From assembly GCA_963817465.1 (NCBI GenBank), contig CAWFOP010000011.1, positions 1 to 64,000 of the forward strand: a stretch of 64,000 bases of DNA, given 5' to 3'. Origin of the DNA: CAMPKL01 sp963817465. Lineage in GTDB: Bacteria; Acidobacteriota; Terriglobia; Bryobacterales; UBA6623. The translations under genes were made by a program, and so were the position numbers. The notes beneath the pieces were generated by a model. The model searched no databases. It was not told where the DNA came from and saw only the letters and a list, made by a program, of their open reading frames with translations. Position 1 is the first letter of the stretch. The number at the start of each line of letters is the position of its first letter. Positions 35,101 through 44,142 of this stretch are shown here, piece after piece.

Positions 35101-36649
35101 GGTCGACCGCATCGAGGCCGCAATGGACTCGATCGAGAGTCTGGAGCGCTCGCGCGGGCATTTCTTGAATTGGTACGACACCCGGACGCTGCAACCTGTC
35201 GCGCCGTTCTTCATTTCGACGGTCGACAACGGCAACCTCGTCGGCTGCCTTTGGGCGCTCAAACAGGGACTGCTCGAGTATCTCGAGAGGCCCGTCGTGT
35301 CGGGCGCGGCCAAGAAGGGCCTTGCTGATCATTGCCGCGCCTTGCTTGCCGTGATTCCGGGGTCGACGTCGGAGGGACAGCGCGGCGAGCAGTGCCGGCG
35401 GTTGCGCATGACGATCGAAAAGTGGGACGAGCGCAGCGAGCAAGGCGACGACCCTTTCCTCGAAATGAAGGGCCTCGTCGACGCCATAGTCTCAAACAAC
35501 CTCTCGCACGACGGGGCGGACGCTCTGGAGTCGGACGCTTGGCGCCAGGCGCTCGCCGACCGCATCGACTCGCTGCGTGAGACGACCCGAGACTTCGCGC
35601 CCTGGCGCAACCCCGCGGTAAGGCGGAAGCTCGCGCGCGCCGGCATCAATCTGCGAGACGACGTCAGCTCCACCAGCCTGGCCCGGACTCAGGCCGTCGT
35701 CGAGTCGATCGCCGAAGAGGTCATCGGCCATGGGGGAGCCTCCGATCTGAGCTCGACGTTGCGTCGCTCCGGCTGGCGGGCGTCGTGGCTGATGCAAAGA
35801 GTCGAGCGGCTCGCCGCTCGCGCCGACGCCCTCGTGAGCGAGATGGACTTCAGCCTCTTGTTCAATCGCGAGCGCAAGCTGTTGTCGGTGGGCTACGACG
35901 CCTCGGGTGAAACGCTCGAGCGCAGTTGCTACGACCTGCTGGCCTCGGAGGCGCGCATGGCGGTCTTCGCGGCGCTGGCCAAGGGCGACGTCCCGCAAGA
36001 GACCTGGTTCCGGCTCGGCCGCGCGCATGTCCGCGTCGGAGACCAGTGCGTGCTGGGATCGTGGACCGGCACGCTGTTCGAGTACCTGATGCCGCTGCTG
36101 TGGATGCGGTCGTACCCGAACACCTTGCTCGACAATAGCGCCTACGCGGCAGTGCAGGTTCAGAAGAAGGCCGCGGCCAAGCTCGGAGTGCCCTGGGGCG
36201 TCTCCGAGGCGGCCTATGCCGCCTGCGACGAGCAAGGCTGCTACCAGTACCACGCGTTCGGAGTGCCGGCTTTGGCGCTCAAGGAGACGCGCGCTCTGGG
36301 GAAACTTCCGGCCTGGGTGTCCGCGCCTTACGCCTTGTTTCTGGCGTTGCAAGTCGACCCCAAGGCGGCGCTCAAGGAGCTCAAGGAGCTCAAGCAACGG
36401 GGTTGGAGCGGACGCTACGGCCTGTACGAGTCGATCGACTTCAGCGGCGACCGCGCGACTGGCCGTCCCGTGATGTCGTGGATGGCGCATCACCAGGGAA
36501 TGTCGTTGGTTGCGGCGTGCAACGTGCTCGCCGGATACCCGTTCCGGCGCTGGTTTCATGCCGAGCCGAGCGTCGCGGCGGCGGAGCTGCTGCTGCACGA
36601 GCGCGTCCCGCGGCAACTGGCTCTGGAGGCGGAGGAGAGGGCGGCGTAA
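32183..36649 (+). CDS. NdvB-like glucan synthase (GT84 plus cyclisation-type domain), lacking GH94
   Basis: 1,488 residues, GTG start with AAGGAG 9 bases upstream. The N-terminal helical region resembles the NdvB N-terminus. Helices lie near residues 320-380 and 720-800. Between them is a GT84-type glycosyltransferase (LDADTQLPRDAA with DxD, GKGIYEVETFE, LSHDLIEGIHARAG, KRKHRWVRGDWQILRW). The C-terminal 450 residues carry the domain that cyclises beta-1,2-glucan in NdvB/Cgs (now GH189), with WGVSEAAYAAC and YGLYESIDF, ending SWMAHHQGMSLVAACN and LLLHERVPRQLA. Full NdvB/Cgs (about 2,800 residues) continues into a GH94 phosphorylase domain that sets chain length; that part is absent, and no remnant is seen downstream. 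Confidence 0.85.
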   Translation: MNATEARLRIEPDHSFTFPVEQAWLNVLRERAFADREQWTPTAPDEISSRLTSVAEILSQACEQARTQYDEDRVVSPGALWFVENRRLLESVCKALDQQFEEIALAARRGVETGLTSIEAASSFLQASGLVFERQAVEAYFLAAQQDSPWALREVWSLKLALEFALLERLAAVADSISSQTSALAAGEDARLCFTSLIQLEQCDWKKIAEALSETERTLSREPAGVYRRMTFETRDRYRGAVASLAQRSSSTETEIAETAVALAADAMQAPAENKRAAERRSHVGYYLVDDGKRILEREVGYRPTLRERFIRHVLRRPTGYYLFAVEAITVCVLLLLVSGTAETDPSWIIALLLLLPCLDAATAIVNRLVTMFLPPRVPPKLDFSEGVPDDCKTLVAVPTLLLNELQADSMVDQLEIRFLANRDPNLLFALVTDAPDSDRETDEKDNLVDRCAERIRELNLRYAQEGPEPFLLLHRRRLYNESEKVWMGWERKRGKLLELNQLLLGVVDKFPVKVGPVDKLKDIRFVITLDADTQLPRDAAQRLVGAMAHPLNRPVIDPKKGIVTEGYGLIQPRIGVSVHSAGKSRLAAVFSGETGFDIYTRAVSETYQDLFGEGVFTGKGIYEVETFEKVLNDRFPTNALLSHDLIEGIHARAGLSSDVELIDDYPSRFAAYAKRKHRWVRGDWQILRWLFPRVPTGNGTKVRNPLSTISKWKIFDNLRRSLLDLAVFALLICGWLFLPGGPLFWTVAVLILFALPGYVQLAFGVPGLVHARHRLAELGRLLEAFAESQMHALLFLALLPYNTLVMLDAVVRTMRRVFITRTRLLEWQTAAEADMGVTRRGPIEKYLDASAYVGAGVALALSFIDPITLLVAGPLLVSWILVEPLVAWLDGSPGGPPPAKIPADDTFLRDAALMQWRFFAENSNESENWLIPDSVQEAPAAVVHKTSPTNLGLLLNAVMAALELGYIALPEAVDRIEAAMDSIESLERSRGHFLNWYDTRTLQPVAPFFISTVDNGNLVGCLWALKQGLLEYLERPVVSGAAKKGLADHCRALLAVIPGSTSEGQRGEQCRRLRMTIEKWDERSEQGDDPFLEMKGLVDAIVSNNLSHDGADALESDAWRQALADRIDSLRETTRDFAPWRNPAVRRKLARAGINLRDDVSSTSLARTQAVVESIAEEVIGHGGASDLSSTLRRSGWRASWLMQRVERLAARADALVSEMDFSLLFNRERKLLSVGYDASGETLERSCYDLLASEARMAVFAALAKGDVPQETWFRLGRAHVRVGDQCVLGSWTGTLFEYLMPLLWMRSYPNTLLDNSAYAAVQVQKKAAAKLGVPWGVSEAAYAACDEQGCYQYHAFGVPALALKETRALGKLPAWVSAPYALFLALQVDPKAALKELKELKQRGWSGRYGLYESIDFSGDRATGRPVMSWMAHHQGMSLVAACNVLAGYPFRRWFHAEPSVAAAELLLHERVPRQLALEAEERAA

Positions 36650-36762
36650 CGCCGTCGCCGGATTCGACTCCGCCCGCCGCGCCGCGCCGAACGGCGCGCG
36701 GCCGGCGCCATTCCTTTGCGCTCCTGGGAGGGGTACAATGACTTGCCCGAGGAGTGCACCAT

Positions 36763-38220
36763 TTGTTCTCAGTTTTCACGCGCGTCGGCCTCTGCCTTCT
36801 GATCGGGGGGACTTTGCTCGCCCAAGATGCGGCGTCGGATTCGACCGCCGGTCCCGAGCTTGATTTCCTGTTCTTCAAAGAGAAGGTCCAACCCATCTTC
36901 TTGAGGGACCGCATCGGCCATGCCCGCTGTGTGACGTGCCACGCCCACCGCAGCCCGCCCTTGCAAGAGCTTTCCCCCGGGGCGACAACGTGGGACAACG
37001 TGCAGTCGCGCAAGAACTTCGACGTCTGGAAGCTGTTTGTGACGCCGGGCAAGCCGATGGAGAGCCGCGTCCTGCTGCATCCGCTGGCGAAAGCCGCCGG
37101 GGGCGACCCGTTCCACGGAGGCGGCAAGCATTGGCAAACGACGGCCGACCCGGAGTGGCAAACGCTGGCCTCGTGGGTGCGCGGCCAAAAGCTGGGGGCG
37201 CTGGCGCTGCCGGCTTCTTCGGGCGCGCCTTACGTGCTCCAGACCAACTCGGCCGGCGACAACGTCGACGTGATCGACCCCTCGACCAACAAGATCGTCG
37301 GGCTGATCCGGGACATCGAGGTTCCGCACGGCGTCGTCATCTCGCCGGACGGCAAGCGCATCTACGTCTCAGACGAGTCGCGCCAGACGCTGGATGTCGT
37401 TGACTCGAAGACCCTCGAAGTCTTCAAGCGGGTGCCCTTGAGCGGAGGGCCGAACAACCTGGACGTCGCCAAGGACGGCTCGAAGATCTATGTCGGCATT
37501 CGCGAGGCGCCCGGCGCCGTCGACGTGATCGACGCCGAATCGCTGACGAAGATCAAAACCATCCCGACGAAAGGTGCGATTCACAACGTTTATCTGACGC
37601 CGGACGGCAGCCATGTTTTCGCCGGCTCCATCGAGTCCAAAACCATCAATGTGATCGATGAGACGCGCGACGAGCTCTCGTGGACGATGCAGGAGGACGC
37701 CGGCATTCGCCCAATGGCCTTCCTCAAGAGCGGCGACGGTTCGACCAACTACGTGATCGTGCAGCTCTCCGATTTTCACGGCTTCGCAGTGATCGACTTC
37801 GGCACTCGCGCGGAGATCAAGCGCGTCGAATTTCCAGCGCCCGAGGGAGTGGAAAAGGAGACGGAAGGCCTCCAGGGGTCGCCTTCTCACGGGCTCGCCG
37901 TCGGTCCCGAGCAAGACGTGGTGTGGGCCACCAGCAAGTATTACGGGGCCGTTTACGCCTACGGCGTGCCGCAGCCGTGCCGCCCGGACAGGCCTCATCC
38001 GGAGGGTCGCCGTTGCGACTGGGAATTGCTGAAAATCATCCCGGTCGGCAGCCATCCGGACTGGCTAAGCATCACGCCGGACGGCAAGAGCCTGTATGTG
38101 GCTCTGGCCGGCGCTGACGAAATGGCGGTTGTCGATACGGAGAAGATGGAAGTCGTTGATAGGATATCCGTTGGTAACGTTCCCAAAAGAAATACCGCCG
38201 GTACATTAGTGACGCGGTAG
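36763..38220 (+). CDS. Exported c-type cytochrome fused to YVTN/YncE-like beta-propeller
   Basis: About 485 residues. GAGGAG lies 8 bases before TTG 36763 (MFSVFTRVGLCLLIGG signal peptide); GTG 36754 is the alternative. A haem-binding CVTCH occurs near residue 60 in DFLFFKEKVQPIFL...HARCVTCHAHRSPP, typical of planctomycete-type cytochromes. The C-terminal propeller repeats include NVDVIDPSTNKIVGLI, TLDVVDSKTLEVFKRV, AVDVIDAESLTKIKTI and EMAVVDTEKMEVVDRI. The fusion suggests an electron-transfer or sensor protein of the cell envelope. It precedes the PSCyt1-type gene on the same strand. Confidence 0.8.
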   Translation: MFSVFTRVGLCLLIGGTLLAQDAASDSTAGPELDFLFFKEKVQPIFLRDRIGHARCVTCHAHRSPPLQELSPGATTWDNVQSRKNFDVWKLFVTPGKPMESRVLLHPLAKAAGGDPFHGGGKHWQTTADPEWQTLASWVRGQKLGALALPASSGAPYVLQTNSAGDNVDVIDPSTNKIVGLIRDIEVPHGVVISPDGKRIYVSDESRQTLDVVDSKTLEVFKRVPLSGGPNNLDVAKDGSKIYVGIREAPGAVDVIDAESLTKIKTIPTKGAIHNVYLTPDGSHVFAGSIESKTINVIDETRDELSWTMQEDAGIRPMAFLKSGDGSTNYVIVQLSDFHGFAVIDFGTRAEIKRVEFPAPEGVEKETEGLQGSPSHGLAVGPEQDVVWATSKYYGAVYAYGVPQPCRPDRPHPEGRRCDWELLKIIPVGSHPDWLSITPDGKSLYVALAGADEMAVVDTEKMEVVDRISVGNVPKRNTAGTLVTR

Positions 38221-38319
38221 ACGGGCGTTTACGGGTGTTTCGAGCCCAAACCGACCGTTTCGGCGACGAGGAAACGCGTTATTATCAACACGGCTCCTTG
38301 TGTGAGCGATTTGAGATCG

Positions 38320-41300
38320 ATGCTTCGACGTTTTGCCTTCCTAATCCCTGTTGCGGCCCTCGGCGTCGCGACGTTTGCCGTCCCGGTCGCCGCGGACCCC
38401 AATCCCACGCTCCAGCAGCAATTCACGACCACCGTCAAGCCGTTTGTCGCGCAGTATTGCGTGGCCTGTCACGGCGGCGATAAGCCCGCGTCGCAGTTGG
38501 ACTTGTCGACCTATTCGACCTTCGAGTCGGTGGCGGCGGATCATCCGCACTGGGCCCTCGTGCTTGGCCGGCTCAAGGCGTCGACGATGCCCCCCAAGGG
38601 GATGCCGCAGCCGCCGTCCGACGCTCGCGCGCAGGTGGTCGAGTGGATCGAGGCGATGCGCGCCGAAGAAGCGCAGCGGACGGCCGGCGACCCCGGCCCC
38701 GTGCTGCCCCGCAGGCTGAGCAACTCCGAGTACGACTACACCATCCGCGACCTGACCGGCGTCGACATCAAGCCCGCCAGCGAGTTTCCGATCGACCCGG
38801 CGAACCTGGCCGGCTTCGACAACTCCGGCGAGTCGCTGACGATGTCGCCGGCCCTGCTCAACAAGTACTTGCAGGCGGCTCGCAAGGTCAGTCAGCATGC
38901 CGTACTCACGCCCGACAGCATCGACTTCGCGCCCTACCCGATGCTGGTCGAGACCGATCGCGAGAAGTACACGATTCAACGCATCGTCAAGTTCTACAAG
39001 GATCAGCCGACCGACTACGCCGACTATTTCGAGGCCGCTTGGCGCTACAAAAACCGCGCCGCCTTGAAGCAGCCCAAAGCCACCCTCGACAGCATCGCCG
39101 CCGCCCAACAGATCAGCGCGAAATATCTGCCCATGGTCTGGGACATCCTCGAAGGCCAAGGGAAGGAAGAAGTCGGCCCGATCGCCAAGCTGCACAAGAT
39201 GTGGAACGCGCTGCCGGCGCCCGGCAACAGCGACGCCGAAGCCTTGAGACGCCAATGCGAGGCGATGCGCGATTGGGTCGTCCAACTCCGCAACCGTACC
39301 GCAATGCAATTCGCGGCTCCCCACGTGGAAGGCCTGAGCCCCTGGTCGCAGCCGCTGATCAACTGGAAGTACGATCAGTTCGCCTCGCACCGCCGCGACT
39401 TCGATCGTAAGGCGTTGCGGCTCGAGAGCGAACCCGAGCCCGAACTGCCCCCGATTCCCGACTACCCCGGCCTGGGCGTCGAAGTCGCTCCGCGCTGGAG
39501 CGCGCTGCAAATGCATGCGCGGGCGGGCGACCCGGATCTGGTCGTCCCCGACGGGCAAATGGAAAGCTACGAGAAGGCTTTCGCCCAATTCAGCGACGTC
39601 TTCCCTGACGCGTTCTACATCAGCGAGCGCGGGCGCTTCTATCCGGACGACTCGGCCGACAAGGGCCGTTTCCTCAGCGCGGGCTATCACAACGTGATGG
39701 GCTACTACCGCGACGACACGCCGCTGATCGAGATGATCCTCGACAAGGAAGGCCAGCAGCGTCTCAATCGGCTCTGGGACGAGTTCGATTTCATCGCGGA
39801 CTACACCAACAGAACTTGGGCGCAGTACTTCTTCAACCAAAGCGGCGAGGTCGTGGGCAACGGCCGCGAGTCGGGCAGTGAGCGGCCCGAGGACGAGGCC
39901 GTCAACGCCACGCCGGTCATCTTCCAGTTGCGTGACGCCTATCTGGCCAAGGCGAAAGCCGACCCCTCGAACGATCCCATCGCGCTCGAGGCTATCCGCG
40001 TCCACTTCCAAAAGGTCAATGACACGCTGCGCCGCATCGAGAAGATGCGCGTCGACGCAGAGCCTCAGCACCTCGATGCGCTTCTCGCTTTCGCCGCGCG
40101 CGCCTATCGCAGACCGCTCACGAGGGCGGAAGGCGACGACCTGATCGCTTACTATCACAAGCTCCGCGACGAAACCGGGCTGACGCATGAGGAGGCGATC
40201 CGCGACGCGATCGTGAGCATCCTGATGTCGCCGGACTTCCTGTACCGCATCGACCTGGTGGACGGATTCACGTCGCAAAACGGCGGCGCGGCGGGCGGGC
40301 CGGCCGGCAAGCCCGCGCCGACCGGAGCTTCCATCGAGGGCGCGCCTCTGTCGTCATACGCGCTGGCCAGCCGCCTCAGCTACTTCTTGTGGTCGAGCAT
40401 GCCTGACAAGGAGCTGCTCGATCACGCCGCCGACGGCTCGCTGCGTCGACCGGAGGTCCTGGCCGCGCAAGCGAAGCGGATGTTGCAGGACGACCGCGTG
40501 CGCGGCTCCGCCACCGAGTTCACCGGAAACTGGCTCGACTTCCGCCGCTTCCAGCAACACAACGCCGTCGACCGCGAGCGGTTCCCGGATTTCGACGACC
40601 AGTTACGCGAGGCCATGTTCGAGGAGCCGATTCGGCTGATCGAAGACGCCTTCCAAAACAATCGCTCCGTCCTCGATCTGATCTACGGCGACTACACCTT
40701 CGTCAATCCGGTCCTGGCGCGTCATTACGGCATGCCCGAGACCGGCGGAGACGAAACCGTTTGGGTCCGCGCCGACGACGCCAAGCGCTACGGGCGCGGC
40801 GGCCTGCTGCCGATGGCGGTGTTCCTCACCGCGAACTCGCCCGGCCTCAGGACCAGCCCGGTCAAGCGCGGCTTCTGGATTGTCAAACGCGTGCTCGGCG
40901 AGGTGATTCCGCCTCCGCCGCCGGTGGTTCCCGAGTTGCCCAAGGACGAGTCGAAGACCGACTTGCCGCTGCCGCAGGTCCTCGAGCAGCATCGCGCCAA
41001 TCCGCTGTGCGCCGCCTGCCATGCTCGCTTTGACTCGTTCGGATTGGCTTTCGAGGGTTACGGCCCGGTCGGCGAGCGCCGCGACAACGACCTCGCCGGA
41101 CGCCTGATTGAAGCCGTGGCGACTTTCCCGGGCGGCGACAAAGGCGAAGGCCTCGACGGCGTCCGGAACTACATCCGCGAACACCGGCAGGACGATTACC
41201 TCGACAACCTCAGCCGCAAGATGCTGGCGTTCGCGCTCAGCCGCTCCCTACAGCTCTCCGACGAGCCGCTCGTCGAGCGAGCCGTGGCGAACCTGAAAAA

Positions 41301-41418
41301 GAATGACTACCGCATTGACTCGTTAATCGAGACAATCATAGCCAGCCCGCAGTTCCTGAATAGAAGAGTCGCCGACCCGGCCATGCAAGCCGCTGTCGGG
41401 CTCGCGAGAGGAGATTAA
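38320..41418 (+). CDS. Planctomycete/acidobacterial cytochrome (DUF1587-1592-1588-1585 type)
   Basis: About 1,032 residues from ATG 38320 (MLRRFAFLIPVAALG signal); GTG 38302 is possible. The N-terminal haem site is AQYCVACHGGDKP. Family segments follow: RRLSNSEYDYTIRDLTGVD (DUF1587), FAARAYRRPLTRAEGDDLIAYY (DUF1595), SYALASRLSYFLWSSMPD and FTGNWLDFRRFQQH (DUF1592), HPLCAACHARFDSFGLAFEGYGP-like NPLCAACHARFD (DUF1588, a second CxxCH), and LSRKMLAFALSRSLQLSD (DUF1585). These proteins are large envelope c-type cytochromes of unknown substrate. The next gene begins 1 base after the stop. Confidence 0.9.
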   Translation: MLRRFAFLIPVAALGVATFAVPVAADPNPTLQQQFTTTVKPFVAQYCVACHGGDKPASQLDLSTYSTFESVAADHPHWALVLGRLKASTMPPKGMPQPPSDARAQVVEWIEAMRAEEAQRTAGDPGPVLPRRLSNSEYDYTIRDLTGVDIKPASEFPIDPANLAGFDNSGESLTMSPALLNKYLQAARKVSQHAVLTPDSIDFAPYPMLVETDREKYTIQRIVKFYKDQPTDYADYFEAAWRYKNRAALKQPKATLDSIAAAQQISAKYLPMVWDILEGQGKEEVGPIAKLHKMWNALPAPGNSDAEALRRQCEAMRDWVVQLRNRTAMQFAAPHVEGLSPWSQPLINWKYDQFASHRRDFDRKALRLESEPEPELPPIPDYPGLGVEVAPRWSALQMHARAGDPDLVVPDGQMESYEKAFAQFSDVFPDAFYISERGRFYPDDSADKGRFLSAGYHNVMGYYRDDTPLIEMILDKEGQQRLNRLWDEFDFIADYTNRTWAQYFFNQSGEVVGNGRESGSERPEDEAVNATPVIFQLRDAYLAKAKADPSNDPIALEAIRVHFQKVNDTLRRIEKMRVDAEPQHLDALLAFAARAYRRPLTRAEGDDLIAYYHKLRDETGLTHEEAIRDAIVSILMSPDFLYRIDLVDGFTSQNGGAAGGPAGKPAPTGASIEGAPLSSYALASRLSYFLWSSMPDKELLDHAADGSLRRPEVLAAQAKRMLQDDRVRGSATEFTGNWLDFRRFQQHNAVDRERFPDFDDQLREAMFEEPIRLIEDAFQNNRSVLDLIYGDYTFVNPVLARHYGMPETGGDETVWVRADDAKRYGRGGLLPMAVFLTANSPGLRTSPVKRGFWIVKRVLGEVIPPPPPVVPELPKDESKTDLPLPQVLEQHRANPLCAACHARFDSFGLAFEGYGPVGERRDNDLAGRLIEAVATFPGGDKGEGLDGVRNYIREHRQDDYLDNLSRKMLAFALSRSLQLSDEPLVERAVANLKKNDYRIDSLIETIIASPQFLNRRVADPAMQAAVGLARGD

Positions 41419-41419
41419 G

Positions 41420-42754
41420 ATGCCCCAGTCCACGCAAGACCATACCGCCGGCGGAATCTCTCGCCGCACCGTGCTTCGCGGCGCCGGCGTGACCATGGCG
41501 TTGCCATGGCTCGAGTCGCTCACGGCCAAAGCCGCCACGAACGCTCCGGCGGCGTTCCCGAAGCGCTTCGCGGTCATGTTCATGGGCAACGGCATCAATG
41601 AGAACCATTGGAGCGCCGAGGGTCAAGGCGCTGACATGACGCTCAGCAAGACCCTCTCGGTGCTCGAGCCGGTCAAGCAAAAGATCAACGTCATCGACGG
41701 GCTGTTCAACAAAGAAGCCACGGGGCACGGCATCCACCCCGCGCAAACCGGCAACCTGCTGTCGGGCGCGCATATTCAGAAGGGCGCCATCATTCGCTCG
41801 GGCGTCTCGGTCGACCAATTGATCGCGGGCCACATCGGCGAAGATACGCCGCAATCGAGCATCGTGCTGGCCTGCGAGCAGCCGATGACCGGCTACCACG
41901 AGACGAACTACTCGCTGGCGTACAGCTCGCACATTTCGTGGCAGAGCCCCGAATCGCCCGTCCCGGTCGAAGTCTATCCCGCGCTGGCGTTCGACAACCT
42001 GTTCGAGAATCGCAGCAGCCTGCGCAACCTCAGCATCCTCGACCGCATCAAGGATCGCGCCGAGGCGCTGAACGGCAAGATCAGCACGCCCGATCGCGCG
42101 AAGCTCGATGAGTATTTGACCAGCGTTCGCGAGGTCGAGCAGCGCGTCGAAAGAATGCGCAAGAGCATGGACAAGGCCGAGGATAAGGCCAAGCAGACCA
42201 ACAAGCCGCTGTTCACCATGGAGCGACCCGCGAACGGCCTGCCCGAGGACTTGCGCGAGCACGCGCGGCTGATGTGCGACATCATCGCGATGGCGTTCCA
42301 GACCGACCGCACGCGCGTAGCGTCGCTGCTGCTCGCCCGCGACTTGTCGGCGATGTACTACCCGTTCTTGGAAGTCAAGGACGGCCACCACGCCGCTTCG
42401 CACGACAACCTGTCGGACGGCTACGAGCGCATCTCGCGCTTCCACTTGAGCCAGTTCGCCTACTTGGCCCAGAAGCTCGACAGCATGCCGGAGGGCGAGG
42501 GCACGGTGCTCGACAATTCGTGTCTGATGTACCTGTCGAACCTGTGGATCGGACGCCTGCACGACAACACGCGGCTGCCTCTGGTGCTCGCCGGCGGCCT
42601 CGGCGGCACGCTCCAGACCGGCCGCACGCTGAACTACCTCGGCGAAAGCGACGAGAACCGCAAGATGTGCAGCCTGTATCTGTCCATCTTGGAGCGCATG
42701 GGCATCGAAACCGAGAAGTTCGGCGACGCCGAAGCGCCGCTCCAGCGGCTCTAG
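41420..42754 (+). CDS. DUF1552 family protein with Tat signal
   Basis: 444 residues. The Tat signal GGISRRTVLRGAGVTMALPWLES is followed by the DUF1552 body: KRFAVMFMGNGINENHW, VIDGLFNKEATGHGIHPAQTGNLLSG, GVSVDQLIAGHIG, and near the C-terminus MYLSNLWIGRLHDNTRLPLVLAGGLGG. DUF1552 resembles a sulfatase/phosphatase-like fold and is nearly always encoded next to DUF1592 cytochromes, as here. The two genes are probably translated as a unit and act together in the periplasm; the reaction is not known. Confidence 0.9.
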   Translation: MPQSTQDHTAGGISRRTVLRGAGVTMALPWLESLTAKAATNAPAAFPKRFAVMFMGNGINENHWSAEGQGADMTLSKTLSVLEPVKQKINVIDGLFNKEATGHGIHPAQTGNLLSGAHIQKGAIIRSGVSVDQLIAGHIGEDTPQSSIVLACEQPMTGYHETNYSLAYSSHISWQSPESPVPVEVYPALAFDNLFENRSSLRNLSILDRIKDRAEALNGKISTPDRAKLDEYLTSVREVEQRVERMRKSMDKAEDKAKQTNKPLFTMERPANGLPEDLREHARLMCDIIAMAFQTDRTRVASLLLARDLSAMYYPFLEVKDGHHAASHDNLSDGYERISRFHLSQFAYLAQKLDSMPEGEGTVLDNSCLMYLSNLWIGRLHDNTRLPLVLAGGLGGTLQTGRTLNYLGESDENRKMCSLYLSILERMGIETEKFGDAEAPLQRL

Positions 42755-42875
42755 GCGTTCGCGCATCTTTCGCAGGTCCGCAGCGTCCGCTCACCGCGGC
42801 GCCTCGCGGGCCTGCTGAAGCCCCGCACTCAATCTTTCCAGGCGGTGCGACAATCTTGTAGCGGGACTGTTGCTG

Positions 42876-43214
42876 ATGACCGTCGAAACCCGACAGACGC
42901 AACGCGTCACGGTTCTCTCCGTTCAAGGACAAATGGTGCTGGGCGACGGCGACCTCGCGTTGCGTCGCGCCCTGGAAGAGGCGCTGCGTGACGGAGCGCA
43001 AAATCTGCTCTTGAATCTTTCCGGACTGACGTTCGCCGATTCCTCGGGATTCGGAGAGATGGCGGCCTCGGTCAAGAGCGTCAGAGATCGCGGCGGCCGC
43101 TTTGCCGTCTGCGAAGCCAGACCCTCCGTACGCCAGGTGCTTGGCGCGACCGGACTCGACCGCGCCTTCGAAGTTTTCGACACCGAGGCGCAAGCCTTGG
43201 CCGCTCTCGCCTAG
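42876..43214 (+). CDS. STAS-domain anti-sigma-factor antagonist
   Basis: 112 residues from ATG 42876 (TTG 42870 also possible). The STAS fold is evident: RVTVLSVQGQMVLGDGDLALRRALEEALRDGAQNLLLNLSGL then FADSSGFGEMAASVKSV. The Ser in ADSSG is the expected phosphorylation site, as in SpoIIAA. Such proteins bind an anti-sigma/kinase. No kinase partner lies next to it, so the circuit is not visible here. Confidence 0.85.
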   Translation: MTVETRQTQRVTVLSVQGQMVLGDGDLALRRALEEALRDGAQNLLLNLSGLTFADSSGFGEMAASVKSVRDRGGRFAVCEARPSVRQVLGATGLDRAFEVFDTEAQALAALA

Positions 43215-43340
43215 GCGCCCTCAAACGTTTCGTCGACCGGCATGGACATCGTCGCGGGCTCACGCAGTCGTGAATCCGCCGGCGAACTTCTCTGCTAACC
43301 AAAACGAGAGAAAACACGCCGTATAAACTGAAAGAGTCCA

Positions 43341-44063
43341 ATGGCCATCAAAGCTTCCGCTCTGGCCGGCGTCCAAGAGCCGGTCAGCCTTTCCGAACAG
43401 GCATACCTGACAATCCGTGAACAGATCTTAAAAGGCGAGGTCGCGCTTGGGTCGCCCCTATCCCGACGCAAGCTGGCGAGCGCGATGAGAATGAGTCTCG
43501 TGCCGGTGGCGGAAGCCTTGCAGCGGCTGGAGGCGGAAGGCTTGGTCGAGAGCCGGCCGCGAATCGGGACGCGTGTCTGCCAACCTACGGCGGAAGACAT
43601 TCGCGGGCGGTATGAAGTTCGCGAGGCTCTCGAGACTCAGGCGGCTCGCCTATTCGCCGAGAAGGCAAGCGCTCGCGAAAAGACGGAGCTGCGGAAGATG
43701 GCCGACGTCATGGACCAGATGTACGACCGCTGCTTCCAAGACGAGCCTTGCGATCGCGAGTATCTCTTCGAAGTGCACGCCTACCACTCCGACCTGCATA
43801 TGCGCGTCGCGCAATGCACCGGCTGCCAGGCCTTGTGCCGCACGATCGAGCGCAATCACGTGATGATGTTCAACTGGCTGTTTGACATCGCAGCCAGCCG
43901 GCCGCCGCTGCCGCCGACCTTCCATCGGGACTTGATCGATGTGCTGTGTCAGGGGGATCCGGAGAAAGCGGATCACGCGATGCGAGAGCACGTCCGCTAT
44001 GGCCTGGACAACGTGCTGGCGCAGATCAATCTCCGATTGCCGGAAGCGACCGCCCGCAGTTAA
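43341..44063 (+). CDS. GntR family (FCD subfamily) transcriptional regulator
   Basis: 240 residues. The winged helix has SLSEQAYLTIREQILKGEVALGSPLSRRKLASAMRMSLVPVAEALQRLEAEGLVESRPRIGTRV split across residues 16-80. The FCD ligand domain follows (YEVREALETQAARLFAEKA..., with His residues at HAYHSDLH and REHVRYGL that bind metal in this family). A TATAAA box lies at 43322-43327, 13 bases before the ATG. It is convergent with the TonB-dependent receptor, whose upstream palindrome is a candidate target. Confidence 0.88.
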   Translation: MAIKASALAGVQEPVSLSEQAYLTIREQILKGEVALGSPLSRRKLASAMRMSLVPVAEALQRLEAEGLVESRPRIGTRVCQPTAEDIRGRYEVREALETQAARLFAEKASAREKTELRKMADVMDQMYDRCFQDEPCDREYLFEVHAYHSDLHMRVAQCTGCQALCRTIERNHVMMFNWLFDIAASRPPLPPTFHRDLIDVLCQGDPEKADHAMREHVRYGLDNVLAQINLRLPEATARS

Positions 44064-44096
44064 ACCATTCGGCCTGTTCGATTCAGTGGAACGAAT

Positions 44097-44138
44097 GCGC
44101 CCCTGCGCGCCGCGTAACGCGACGCACAGGGGCCCTTT
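44097..44138. terminator. Candidate bidirectional terminator
   Basis: GCCCCTG (44099-44105) and CAGGGGC (44127-44133) form a GC-rich stem between the convergent GntR and receptor genes, followed by CCTTTGGGCTT on the plus strand. Confidence 0.4.
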
Positions 44139-44142
44139 GGGC

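Noticed and set aside
38341..40278. Long minus-strand open frame (645 codons) opposite the DUF1592 gene
   Set aside because: It is a GC-driven shadow: no domain pattern, Arg/Leu/Val-biased composition, and the plus strand carries unmistakable family motifs.
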